A program made the translations under genes and the position numbers. A stretch of DNA of 36,026 bases from assembly GCA_007135095.1 (NCBI GenBank), contig SLJO01000124.1, forward strand, positions 1 to 36,026. Reading direction: 5' to 3'. Positions within the stretch are counted from its first letter, which is position 1. Each line of letters begins with the position of its first letter. A model generated the notes under the pieces. It saw only the letters and a program-made list of their open reading frames with translations. It did not search any database and had not been told where the DNA came from. This DNA comes from Bacteroidales bacterium. GTDB taxonomy: Bacteria > Bacteroidota > Bacteroidia > Bacteroidales > PUMT01. Shown in pieces: positions 29,448 through 36,026 of the stretch.

Positions 29448-29455
29448 TAACTTTG
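29448..29455 (+). promoter_or_regulatory. Candidate -7 promoter element of the suf operon
   Basis: TAACTTTG is an exact TANNTTTG match followed by C, as often seen in this phylum. A TTTG lies only 12 bases upstream (29432-29435) and a TTG lies 25 bases upstream (29420-29422), so the -33 partner is uncertain. The transcript leader to the sufB ATG would be about 130 bases. Confidence 0.45.
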
Positions 29456-29590
29456 CACTTATTTAGATTAATTCCAGCATGGTTGAGGGTTATATCTTCC
29501 GGGCTGACCGTTAAACCGGAATTATACATTAAACAGGAATGTATAACAAACAAGCATAATTATTTTATAAAACGACATTATAAATCATAT

Positions 29591-31039
29591 ATGCAAAACG
29601 AACAGGATCAGATATTGAATGAAGTAACAACCGGCGAATACAAGTTCGGGTTTTACACCGATATTGAACAGGATTCGATCGCAAAAGGGCTGAACGAAGA
29701 TGTGGTTAGAATGATCTCGGCCAAAAAAAAGGAACCTGAATTCATGCTTGAATTCCGCCTGAAGGCTTACCGTCACTGGCTTACCATGAAGATGCCGGAA
29801 TGGGCTCACTTAAAGATACCTGAGATTGACTACCAGGACCATATCTATTATTCAGCACCGGTGCAAAGGGCAAAACTAAACAGCCTTGATGAGGTAGATC
29901 CGGAATTGCTTGAGACTTTTAACAAACTGGGCATACCCCTTGAGGAGCAAAAACATCTTTCGGGTGTTGCAGTGGATGCTGTGATGGACAGTATTTCTGT
30001 CAAGACAACCTTCAGGGAGGCTCTTGCAGAACTGGGCATTATTTTCTGCTCTTTCTCCGAAGCCGTGAAGGAACATCCTGACCTGGTGAAGCAATATATG
30101 GGATCCGTGGTGCCTTATACTGATAATTATTTTGCTGCATTAAACTCAGCGGTATTCAGTGATGGCTCATTCTGTTTTATACCCAAGGGAGTCAGGTGTC
30201 CCATGGAGCTTTCCACTTATTTCAGGATTAATGCGGCCAATACCGGTCAGTTTGAAAGAACACTGATTGTTGCCGAAGATAAAAGCTATGTTAGCTACCT
30301 CGAAGGGTGCACTGCACCAATGCGTGACGAAAACCAGCTTCATGCAGCTATAGTCGAGATCGTTGCAATGGAGAGCGCTGAGGTAAAATATGCCACAGTC
30401 CAGAACTGGTATCCGGGTAACAAGGAAGGGAAGGGAGGCATTTATAATTTTGTGACCAAACGGGGGATTTGCAAGGGCGATAACTCAAAAATATCATGGA
30501 CCCAGGTTGAGACCGGTTCGGCAATCACATGGAAATACCCAAGCTGCATACTGAAAGGGCATAATACAACCGGTGAATTTTATTCTGTCGCCGTTACCAA
30601 TAATCACCAGCAGGCAGACACCGGCACAAAGATGATCCATATCGGGAAAAACAGCAGGAGTATAATTGTATCCAAGGGCATCAGTGCAGGAGTAAGCAAT
30701 AATAGTTATCGCGGACAGGTTAAAGTCTTACGTGGTGCTGACAATGCACGAAATTTCAGCCAGTGTGATTCGCTCCTTCTGGGAGACAAATGCGGCGCCC
30801 ATACCTTCCCCTATATTGAATCAGCCAATCATTCTGCTATTATAGAACACGAAGCAACTACTTCAAAGATAGGCGAGGATCAGATCTTTTATTGCAACCA
30901 GCGGGGCATATCAACTGAAGATGCCATAGGGCTCATCATTAACGGCTATACAAAGGAGGTGCTTAATAAACTGCCCATGGAATTTGCTGTGGAAGCGCAA
31001 AAATTACTGCTGATAAGTCTTGAAGGAAGCGTTGGCTGA
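29591..31039 (+). CDS. sufB: Fe-S cluster assembly scaffold protein SufB
   Basis: SufB is the core scaffold on which the SufBCD complex builds Fe-S clusters. The ATG at 29591 gives 482 residues ([21 protein letters not shown]), the family's usual size. The upstream open frame to 29453 is ignored. Family blocks include [53 protein letters not shown] and [19 protein letters not shown]. The C-terminal blocks are [20 protein letters not shown], with the cysteine proposed as a sulfur/cluster site, and [16 protein letters not shown]. It is the first gene of sufB-C-D-S-E-T. There is no adjacent SufR/IscR-type regulator. Confidence 0.97.
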   Translation: MQNEQDQILNEVTTGEYKFGFYTDIEQDSIAKGLNEDVVRMISAKKKEPEFMLEFRLKAYRHWLTMKMPEWAHLKIPEIDYQDHIYYSAPVQRAKLNSLDEVDPELLETFNKLGIPLEEQKHLSGVAVDAVMDSISVKTTFREALAELGIIFCSFSEAVKEHPDLVKQYMGSVVPYTDNYFAALNSAVFSDGSFCFIPKGVRCPMELSTYFRINAANTGQFERTLIVAEDKSYVSYLEGCTAPMRDENQLHAAIVEIVAMESAEVKYATVQNWYPGNKEGKGGIYNFVTKRGICKGDNSKISWTQVETGSAITWKYPSCILKGHNTTGEFYSVAVTNNHQQADTGTKMIHIGKNSRSIIVSKGISAGVSNNSYRGQVKVLRGADNARNFSQCDSLLLGDKCGAHTFPYIESANHSAIIEHEATTSKIGEDQIFYCNQRGISTEDAIGLIINGYTKEVLNKLPMEFAVEAQKLLLISLEGSVG

Positions 31040-31132
31040 TTCTTCCCGATAATTTTGACACCCGCTGTTTTACAGGTGAACGGTTTGATTTTTTCCAAAA
31101 AGGTTAACATAACAAGTTAAAAGTACAATAAA

Positions 31133-31888
31133 ATGTTAGTTATTAAAGATTTAAGAGTTTCGATAGAAGGCGAGGAAATACTCAAGGGTATTAACCTGGA
31201 GGTCAATGCCGGCGAAGTACATGCTATCATGGGGCCCAACGGCTCGGGTAAAAGCACCCTTGCTGCCATTCTCGCCGGCAGGGATATTTATGAGATTAAT
31301 TCAGGTACTGTATTATACAAAGGGGAAGACCTTCTTGATAAGTCTCCCGAAGAACGTGCCAAGGATGGATTGTTCCTGGGTTTCCAGTACCCGATTGAAA
31401 TCCCCGGTGTAAGCATGGTGAATTTCATGAAAACCGCCATCAATGAAATGAGAAAGCACAGGGGCGAAGAACCGTTGTCGGCATCTGAATTCCTGAAAAA
31501 AATGAGAGAGAAAAAGGACCTTGTGGAAATTTCCTCTTCGCTTACAAACAGATCAGTTAATGAAGGTTTTTCAGGAGGTGAAAAAAAGAAGAACGAGATC
31601 TTTCAAATGGCCATGCTCGAGCCTCAGCTGGCTATTCTGGATGAAACCGATTCAGGACTGGATATTGATGCCCTCAGGATAGTTGCCAGGGGTGTCAATA
31701 ATTTAAAATCACCTCATAATGCAACCATCGTCATAACCCATTACCAGAGATTGCTTGAATATATCGTTCCTGACTTTGTACATGTGCTTTTTAACGGACG
31801 GATCGTAAAGTCGGGAGGCAAGGAGCTTGCCCTGCTGCTCGAAGAGAAGGGATATGAGTGGGTTCGTTCCGAAGAGGTGAATTTATAA
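31133..31888 (+). CDS. sufC: Fe-S assembly ATPase SufC
   Basis: This soluble ABC-type ATPase binds SufB and SufD and drives conformational change during cluster assembly. The 251-residue protein has Walker A GPNGSGKST at 34-42 and the Q-loop region GLFLGFQYPIEIPGVS. The characteristic SufC signature is FSGGEKKKNEIFQMA. Walker B is LAILDETDSGLDIDAL, and the H-loop is ITHYQRLL. There are no membrane segments. It lies 93 bases after sufB and 25 bases before sufD. Confidence 0.97.
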   Translation: MLVIKDLRVSIEGEEILKGINLEVNAGEVHAIMGPNGSGKSTLAAILAGRDIYEINSGTVLYKGEDLLDKSPEERAKDGLFLGFQYPIEIPGVSMVNFMKTAINEMRKHRGEEPLSASEFLKKMREKKDLVEISSSLTNRSVNEGFSGGEKKKNEIFQMAMLEPQLAILDETDSGLDIDALRIVARGVNNLKSPHNATIVITHYQRLLEYIVPDFVHVLFNGRIVKSGGKELALLLEEKGYEWVRSEEVNL

Positions 31889-31913
31889 TATTATTTGTTG
31901 ATCAAATCTGCAT

Positions 31914-33281
31914 ATGAGTACAATTACTGAAAATATTTCCCTTAAGGAACAGTTTCTTGATTTATACAGGAGCAGTTCAAAGGAGATAGCTGTAAATTCA
32001 GCTCCGCTGATGAATACACACAGGGATAAAGCCATAATAAAGCTTGAAAAACTGGGATTTCCCTCCAGGGGAGGGGAGGAATACCGGTATGCTGACATTG
32101 AGTCAGTATTTAAGCAGGACATGGAAAAATCATTCGGCAACCAGAAAATCAATATCAATATCAGGGAAATATTTCATTGTGATGTTCCCGATATTGACAC
32201 CAATCTTTTTTTGCTGGTTAACGGGATGTTCTATAATAACGGGCAGATGCTAAAAGAGCTGCCCGGCGGCATCATTGCCGGCAGCCTTTCCCAGGCTGCA
32301 AAGGATTACCCCGGTCTGGTGGAAAAACATTACGACCGTTATGCCGGCAGTTCAAAAGACGGCCTGGTTGCTTTGAATACTGCTTTTGCACAGGACGGCA
32401 TATTTATTTATGCACCCAGGGGGGTTAAAATGGAGAAGCCTGTTCAGATCGTGAACATAATGATTTCAGAGGCCGGACTGATGGCCCAGCACAGGAACCT
32501 TTTCGTTGCAGAAGAAGATGCAGAGCTGAACATAGTGGTTTGTGACCATAGTCTTTCTGCCCACAGGTTTCTTACCAATTCGGTTAACGAAGTATTTGCC
32601 GGAGAAAGGGCGCAAATAAATCTGACAAGGATACAAAACGAACATAATGGCTCATCCCAAATAACCCATTCCTTTAATCACCAGGAAACAGGGTCAAACC
32701 TTGCCACAAACATTATTTCCCTTCACGGAGGGTTCATCCGCAACAACGTATATGTAAAGTTGAACGGTGAGCATGCCGAGAACCACAGCATGGGCCTGTA
32801 CCTGTCTGACAAGGGCCAGTATATTGATAATTTTGTATTTATAGACCATGCAAGTCCAAATTGCTTCAGCAACCAGCTTTATAAGGGCGTAATGGATGAT
32901 TATGCCTCGGGAGCCTTTACCGGCCGTATCCTGGTACGCCGTGATGCTCAGAAGACCAATGCCTACCAGTCCAACAACAATATATTGCTGACAGATGATG
33001 CCAGAATGCATTCACGGCCACAACTTGAAATATATGCAGATGATGTAAAATGCAGCCACGGCTCCACAATGGGACAAATTGATGAAAATGCCTTGTTTTA
33101 CTTGCGTTCAAGGGGTATAGACCATCGGGAAGCCCGGCTTTTGCTTATGTTTGCCTATACGCACGAAGTTATACAAAACATCAAGGTCAAAGCACTCAGG
33201 GAGAGGATTGATGATCTTGTAAACAAGAGGCTGCGCGGCGAACTCAGCCGTTGTAACAACTGTGCAATGCAATGCGGATAG
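31914..33281 (+). CDS. sufD: Fe-S assembly protein SufD
   Basis: SufD is the SufB paralogue that pairs with it in the SufBC2D complex and helps iron entry. The 455-residue protein has a variable helical N-terminus with FPSRGGEEYRYADI. The beta-helix core includes FIYAPRGVKMEKPVQIVNI, GLYLSDKGQYIDNFVFIDHASPNC and SNQLYKGVMDDYASGAFTGRILV. The conserved end has CSHGSTMGQIDENALFYLRSRG and FAYTHEVIQNIKV. The C-terminal CNNCAMQCG adds a cysteine cluster. The ATG at 31914 is clear. It is followed after 35 bases by sufS. Confidence 0.95.
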   Translation: MSTITENISLKEQFLDLYRSSSKEIAVNSAPLMNTHRDKAIIKLEKLGFPSRGGEEYRYADIESVFKQDMEKSFGNQKININIREIFHCDVPDIDTNLFLLVNGMFYNNGQMLKELPGGIIAGSLSQAAKDYPGLVEKHYDRYAGSSKDGLVALNTAFAQDGIFIYAPRGVKMEKPVQIVNIMISEAGLMAQHRNLFVAEEDAELNIVVCDHSLSAHRFLTNSVNEVFAGERAQINLTRIQNEHNGSSQITHSFNHQETGSNLATNIISLHGGFIRNNVYVKLNGEHAENHSMGLYLSDKGQYIDNFVFIDHASPNCFSNQLYKGVMDDYASGAFTGRILVRRDAQKTNAYQSNNNILLTDDARMHSRPQLEIYADDVKCSHGSTMGQIDENALFYLRSRGIDHREARLLLMFAYTHEVIQNIKVKALRERIDDLVNKRLRGELSRCNNCAMQCG

Positions 33282-33316
33282 ATGTGATTATTCCAGGTAT
33301 ATTAAAATAAAAGGTT

Positions 33317-34537
33317 TTGGCTCTAGATATAAATAAGATAAGAAATGATTTTCCCATTCTGAAACAGATGGTGCATAACAGGCCACTTGTCTATTTTGAT
33401 AATGCTGCCACCACTCAGAAGCCGGTTAAGGTTATTGAGAGCATGGACCGGATTTACAGGGAAACCAACAGTAATATCCACAGGGGTGTTCATCATCTCA
33501 GTGATTTAACCACAAGGCATTTTGAGGAGGCCCGTGAAACGATAAGGAAGTTCATCAATGCCCGCCATGATCATGAAATAATTTTTACCCCGGGTACCAC
33601 TGCCGGCATAAACCTGGTGGCTTTCAGCTTTGGTGAAAAGTATGTCAGGCAGGGCGATGAAATAATTATTTCGGCCATTGAGCATCATTCAAATATTGTT
33701 CCCTGGCAGATGCTCTGCGAGCGGAAAGGAGCAAAGCTAAAAATTATACCCATCAATGACCATGGCGAACTTCTGATGGACCAGTATGAGATGCTTTTCT
33801 CATCAGAAACCCGCCTGGTTGCCCTTACCCATGTGGCCAATTCAATAGGGACCATCAATCCTGTAAAAAAAATGATCGAAACGGCACACCGCCATGAGGT
33901 GCCAGTACTTATTGACGGGGCCCAGGCAGTGCAGCACGGGAGGGTTGATGTACAGGATCTGGATGCCGATTTCTATATTTTTTCCGGGCATAAAATGTAC
34001 GGCCCCACAGGCATTGGAGTGCTGTATGGCAAGGAGGCCATTCTCGATGAACTGCCTCCATATCAAACCGGCGGAGAGATGGTTGATCAGGTGAGTTTCG
34101 AAAAAACCACCTTTAACCGGCTTCCTTTTAAATTCGAAGCGGGAACGCCCAACTACATCGGGGGCATAGGACTCGCTGCAGCTGCTGACTACCTGCAGGA
34201 AACCGGGCTGGATGAAATTGCAGCCCGGGAAAAAGATTTGCTGGAATACGGGAATAAACGCCTTGCCGAAATCGGTGGACTGCATCTTTTCGGGGAGGCC
34301 GGCAATAAGATAAGCATAATGTCATTTATCCTTGACGATATCCATCCCTATGATGCCGGCATGATTATTGATAAATACGGTATAGCGGTACGTACCGGTA
34401 ACCATTGTGCGCAGCCCTTTATGGAGCGGTTCGGGATCAGGGGCACTATCAGGGCATCACTGGTTTTTTATAATACCCATCAAGAGATAGATTTGCTGTG
34501 CGAGGCGGTTGAAAAGGTAAAGCAAATGTTTAACTGA
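33317..34537 (+). CDS. sufS: Cysteine desulfurase SufS
   Basis: This PLP enzyme takes sulfur from cysteine and passes it as a persulfide to SufE. The 406 residues match group II desulfurases. The PLP lysine is K226 in FSGHKMYGPTGIGVLYGK. The persulfide cysteine is C364 in VRTGNHCAQPFMERFG. Other signatures are YFDNAATTQKP, SNIHRGVHHLS, HHSNIVPW, and DGAQAVQH. The frame begins with TTG at 33317 (MALDINKIRNDFPIL), and no ATG gives the conserved N-terminus. A TTG start is therefore likely, which may keep translation low. SufE follows 6 bases later. Confidence 0.96.
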   Translation: MALDINKIRNDFPILKQMVHNRPLVYFDNAATTQKPVKVIESMDRIYRETNSNIHRGVHHLSDLTTRHFEEARETIRKFINARHDHEIIFTPGTTAGINLVAFSFGEKYVRQGDEIIISAIEHHSNIVPWQMLCERKGAKLKIIPINDHGELLMDQYEMLFSSETRLVALTHVANSIGTINPVKKMIETAHRHEVPVLIDGAQAVQHGRVDVQDLDADFYIFSGHKMYGPTGIGVLYGKEAILDELPPYQTGGEMVDQVSFEKTTFNRLPFKFEAGTPNYIGGIGLAAAADYLQETGLDEIAAREKDLLEYGNKRLAEIGGLHLFGEAGNKISIMSFILDDIHPYDAGMIIDKYGIAVRTGNHCAQPFMERFGIRGTIRASLVFYNTHQEIDLLCEAVEKVKQMFN

Positions 34538-34543
34538 TTAAAT

Positions 34544-34981
34544 ATGGCTGAGAAGACAATGACTGAAATTCAGGAAGAGATTATCGAGGAGTTCGGAATT
34601 TTCGATGACTGGCTGGATAAGTACAATTATCTTATTGATTTAAGCAAATCTCTTCCCATAATTGATGCGAAATTTAAAACACCTGAATTTCTTATTGAAG
34701 GGTGCCAGTCCAGTGTATGGCTTAAAACGGAAATGGTGGACGGGAAGGTTGTATTCACTGCCGATAGTGACGCCATAATTACAAAAGGGATAATAGCTCT
34801 TCTTGTCCGGGTCATGTCGCACCGGCAGCCCGAAGAAATTCTGGATACCGATCTTTATTTTATCGACAGGATAGGTTTAAAGGAGAATCTTTCCCCTACC
34901 CGGTCAAACGGACTTGTTTCAATGATCAGGCAGATGAAGCTCTACGCCCTGGCTTATCAGGCCAAAAGCAAACAAAAATGA
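34544..34981 (+). CDS. sufE: Sulfur acceptor protein SufE
   Basis: SufE accepts the persulfide from SufS and delivers sulfur to SufB. The 145-residue protein carries the catalytic cysteine C54 in LIEGCQSSVWL. Family features FDDWLDKYNYLIDL and the GLVSMIRQMKLYA ending are present. The ATG at 34544 lies 6 bases after the sufS stop, and the next gene starts 6 bases after its own stop. The presence of SufE implies the SufS-SufE sulfur relay rather than SufU. No SufA or SufU gene is in the operon. Confidence 0.95.
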   Translation: MAEKTMTEIQEEIIEEFGIFDDWLDKYNYLIDLSKSLPIIDAKFKTPEFLIEGCQSSVWLKTEMVDGKVVFTADSDAIITKGIIALLVRVMSHRQPEEILDTDLYFIDRIGLKENLSPTRSNGLVSMIRQMKLYALAYQAKSKQK

Positions 34982-34987
34982 ACGATT

Positions 34988-35311
34988 ATGGAAGCACAAA
35001 ATAATTACCTGGAACTTGAAAGCAGGATAGCGCAAGTACTAAAAAACATCTATGATCCTGAGATACCTGTAAGTATATTTGATCTCGGACTGATTTATGA
35101 AATTATAGTCGAAGAAGGCGGAAAGGTGGAAATAGTGATGACCCTTACCGCACCCAACTGTCCCATGGTAGATGAGCTGATGGAAGAGATTAACGAAAAG
35201 GTAAGGGGCATACAGGGGGTCAGTGACCTGGTTATAAACCTGACTTTCGACCCTCCCTGGACCAAGGACATGATGACCGAGGAGGCAATGCTGGAGCTTG
35301 GACTCCTTTAG
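34988..35311 (+). CDS. sufT: SufT / MIP18-like (DUF59) Fe-S maturation protein
   Basis: This small 107-residue protein of the DUF59/MIP18 family is linked to the maturation of Fe-S proteins. The core motif YDPEIPVSIFDLGLIYEI lies at about residues 18-35. The conserved cysteine lies in LTAPNCPMVDELMEEI. The ending ends DPPWTKDMMTEEAMLELGLL as in other family members. It closes the suf operon, 6 bases after sufE. Stand-alone DUF59 proteins at the end of suf operons are often called SufT. Its exact biochemical role is less settled than that of the other Suf proteins. Confidence 0.9.
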   Translation: MEAQNNYLELESRIAQVLKNIYDPEIPVSIFDLGLIYEIIVEEGGKVEIVMTLTAPNCPMVDELMEEINEKVRGIQGVSDLVINLTFDPPWTKDMMTEEAMLELGLL

Positions 35312-35336
35312 TTCTTCCTTTGATAATTAGCTATTT

Positions 35337-35468
35337 GTTTAAGTGTTTCACCATGATGAATCTCACATCGGCTTTTTTTAAGCCAAAAGCGAAATTCGCT
35401 GCATCTGAGATCGACCGTAGATCAAACCCGCATGCATTATTGACCCGCCGTCGATTTTACAGGCAATA
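35337..35468. repeat. Degenerate intergenic repeat, copy 3 (after sufT), palindromic
   Basis: Block 2 at 35438-35468 (TTGACCCGCCGTCGATT, then TTACAGGCAATA) matches copy 2 at 26 of 31 positions. An inverted copy, GCATCTGAGATCGACC onward at 35401-35425, matches the reverse complement of copy 2 at about 22 of 25. Block 1 is weak (35337-35362, TTTAAGTGTTTCACC). The two opposed arms can fold on each other. Two more small hairpins lie before them: GGCTT-5-AAGCC at 35370-35384 and AGCGA-3-TCGCT at 35388-35400. Confidence 0.6.
35401..35463. terminator. Long imperfect hairpin after the suf operon
   Basis: Arms at 35401-35425 and 35439-35463 pair at about 17 of 25 positions around a 13-base loop. Together with the small hairpins just upstream, it could end the suf transcript 90-150 bases after the sufT stop. 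No T tract is present. The structure is better viewed as part of the repeat family, so a terminator role is tentative. Confidence 0.3.
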
Positions 35469-35502
35469 GGAAGTTCTGGCTAATTTAATTTTCAGTAAAC
35501 TG

Positions 35503-36026
35503 ATGAAGCTGTATATCAAAAACATGGTTTGCAACCGCTGCATAATGGTTGTGAAATCTGAGCTGGAAAAACTCGGTTATATACCTCTTTCGCTGGAACT
35601 CGGGGAAGCAGAGATTGACCGGGAACTTTCAGGAGAAGAAAAGCAGCGGCTGGCCGAAGTTTTACAGGGTCTGGGCTTTAATTTGATTGATGACAGAAAA
35701 AGCCGGCTAATAGAGAAGATAAAAAACAAGATAATAGAGTTGGTACATGAAAAAGACAGCCAGTTAAGATCAAGCCTGTCTGATTATTTAACCGATCACC
35801 TGCATCATGATTATCACTATCTGAGCAATCTGTTCTCGGAAGTGGAAGGCACCACTATCGAAAAGTACTTTATCAACCAGAAAATCGAGAAAGTCAAGGA
35901 ACTGCTGGTTTATGATGAACTTTCCCTGAGTGAAATCGCTGATCGTATGAACTATTCCAGTGTCGCCTATCTCAGCAGCCAGTTCAAAAGAGTTACCGGT
36001 CTGACGCCAAGCCATTTTAAAAATAT
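35503..36026 (+). CDS. HMA-like CxxC segment fused to AraC-type helix-turn-helix (partial, runs off the end)
   Basis: The gene starts with the ATG at 35503 and is open to the window end (174 codons seen). It opens MKLYIKNMVCNRCIMVV, with a C10-x-x-C13 motif in the position of heavy-metal-associated domains. The fold-like pattern continues with LGEAEID and LQGLGFNLID, about residues 1-68. A charged helical linker follows. An AraC-type DNA-binding domain then begins near residue 110 (FINQKIEKVKELLVYDELSLSEIADRM, then SVAYLSSQFKRVTGLTPSHFK). It is likely a one-component regulator that senses a metal or redox signal (inference). It stands 191 bases after the suf operon on the same strand. Similar proteins occur elsewhere in Bacteroidota, but I know of no firm function. 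Confidence 0.85.
   Translation, partial: MKLYIKNMVCNRCIMVVKSELEKLGYIPLSLELGEAEIDRELSGEEKQRLAEVLQGLGFNLIDDRKSRLIEKIKNKIIELVHEKDSQLRSSLSDYLTDHLHHDYHYLSNLFSEVEGTTIEKYFINQKIEKVKELLVYDELSLSEIADRMNYSSVAYLSSQFKRVTGLTPSHFKN

Larger units (their letters stand above)
29037..29590. other. Long divergent spacer between thiL and sufB
   Basis: These 554 bases contain no supported gene. They hold a copy of the intergenic repeat (29060-29129) and an 11-bp inverted repeat (29091-29101 and 29206-29216). A group of TGACA/TGTCA words lies at 29160-29193. A suf promoter candidate at 29448-29455 is followed by a leader of about 130 bases. The frame in phase with sufB is open back to 29453, but its codons upstream of 29591 do not resemble SufB. 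Confidence 0.55.

Noticed and set aside
29453-29590. 46-residue N-terminal extension of SufB
   Set aside because: The residues do not resemble SufB and the frame begins within the -7 promoter element. The ATG at 29591 gives the standard length.
29037-29590. TPP riboswitch upstream of thiL
   Set aside because: The conserved CUGAGA and ACCUGA-type THI-box segments were not found on the minus strand here.

Overview
The window looks like chromosomal DNA of a member of the Bacteroidota, most likely an anaerobic or facultative lineage near the Bacteroidales/Marinilabiliales. This is inferred from a SprA-type type IX secretion translocon lying between ruvA and gcvH, an LpxC-FabZ fusion, a B-C-D-S-E-T ordered suf operon, TANNTTTG-type -7 promoter elements and few visible Shine-Dalgarno sequences. 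No rRNA, tRNA, CRISPR array, prophage or intact insertion sequence is visible. Almost all of the window is core genome.

Left part (1-8603): genes for amino-acid catabolism and nitrogen, nearly all on the minus strand. gdhA, tatD and ansA form a tight run. dprA follows, then a plus-strand membrane/LytTR regulator broken by a one-base frameshift, and then a second gdhA paralogue. Proline dehydrogenase lies beyond it with a small membrane protein of unknown function. Two glutamate dehydrogenases, asparaginase and proline dehydrogenase, with GcvH further on, suggest routine use of amino acids as carbon or nitrogen sources.

Middle (8895-22421): ruvA, the 7.4-kb sprA and gcvH run on the plus strand. 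They meet the rimP-nusA-infB translation/transcription operon coming from the minus strand. That operon has a near-ideal Bacteroidota promoter and a strong hairpin in its short leader.

Right part (22814-36026): an HD phosphohydrolase, lpxD, the lpxC-fabZ fusion and lpxA form a lipid A block. thiL is convergent with it. Then comes a complete sufBCDSE operon ending in a SufT-like gene. The window ends inside a gene joining an HMA-like CxxC segment to an AraC-type helix-turn-helix.

The least explained material is intergenic. Three spacers (after lpxA, upstream of thiL/sufB, and after sufT) carry related, degenerate, partly palindromic repeats about 80-140 bp long. The spacer upstream of suf also holds an 11-bp inverted repeat and a cluster of TGTCA/TGACA words. 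I found no convincing novel multi-gene system. The best leads are the repeat family, the rimP leader hairpin, the HMA-AraC regulator beside suf, and the frameshifted LytTR gene.
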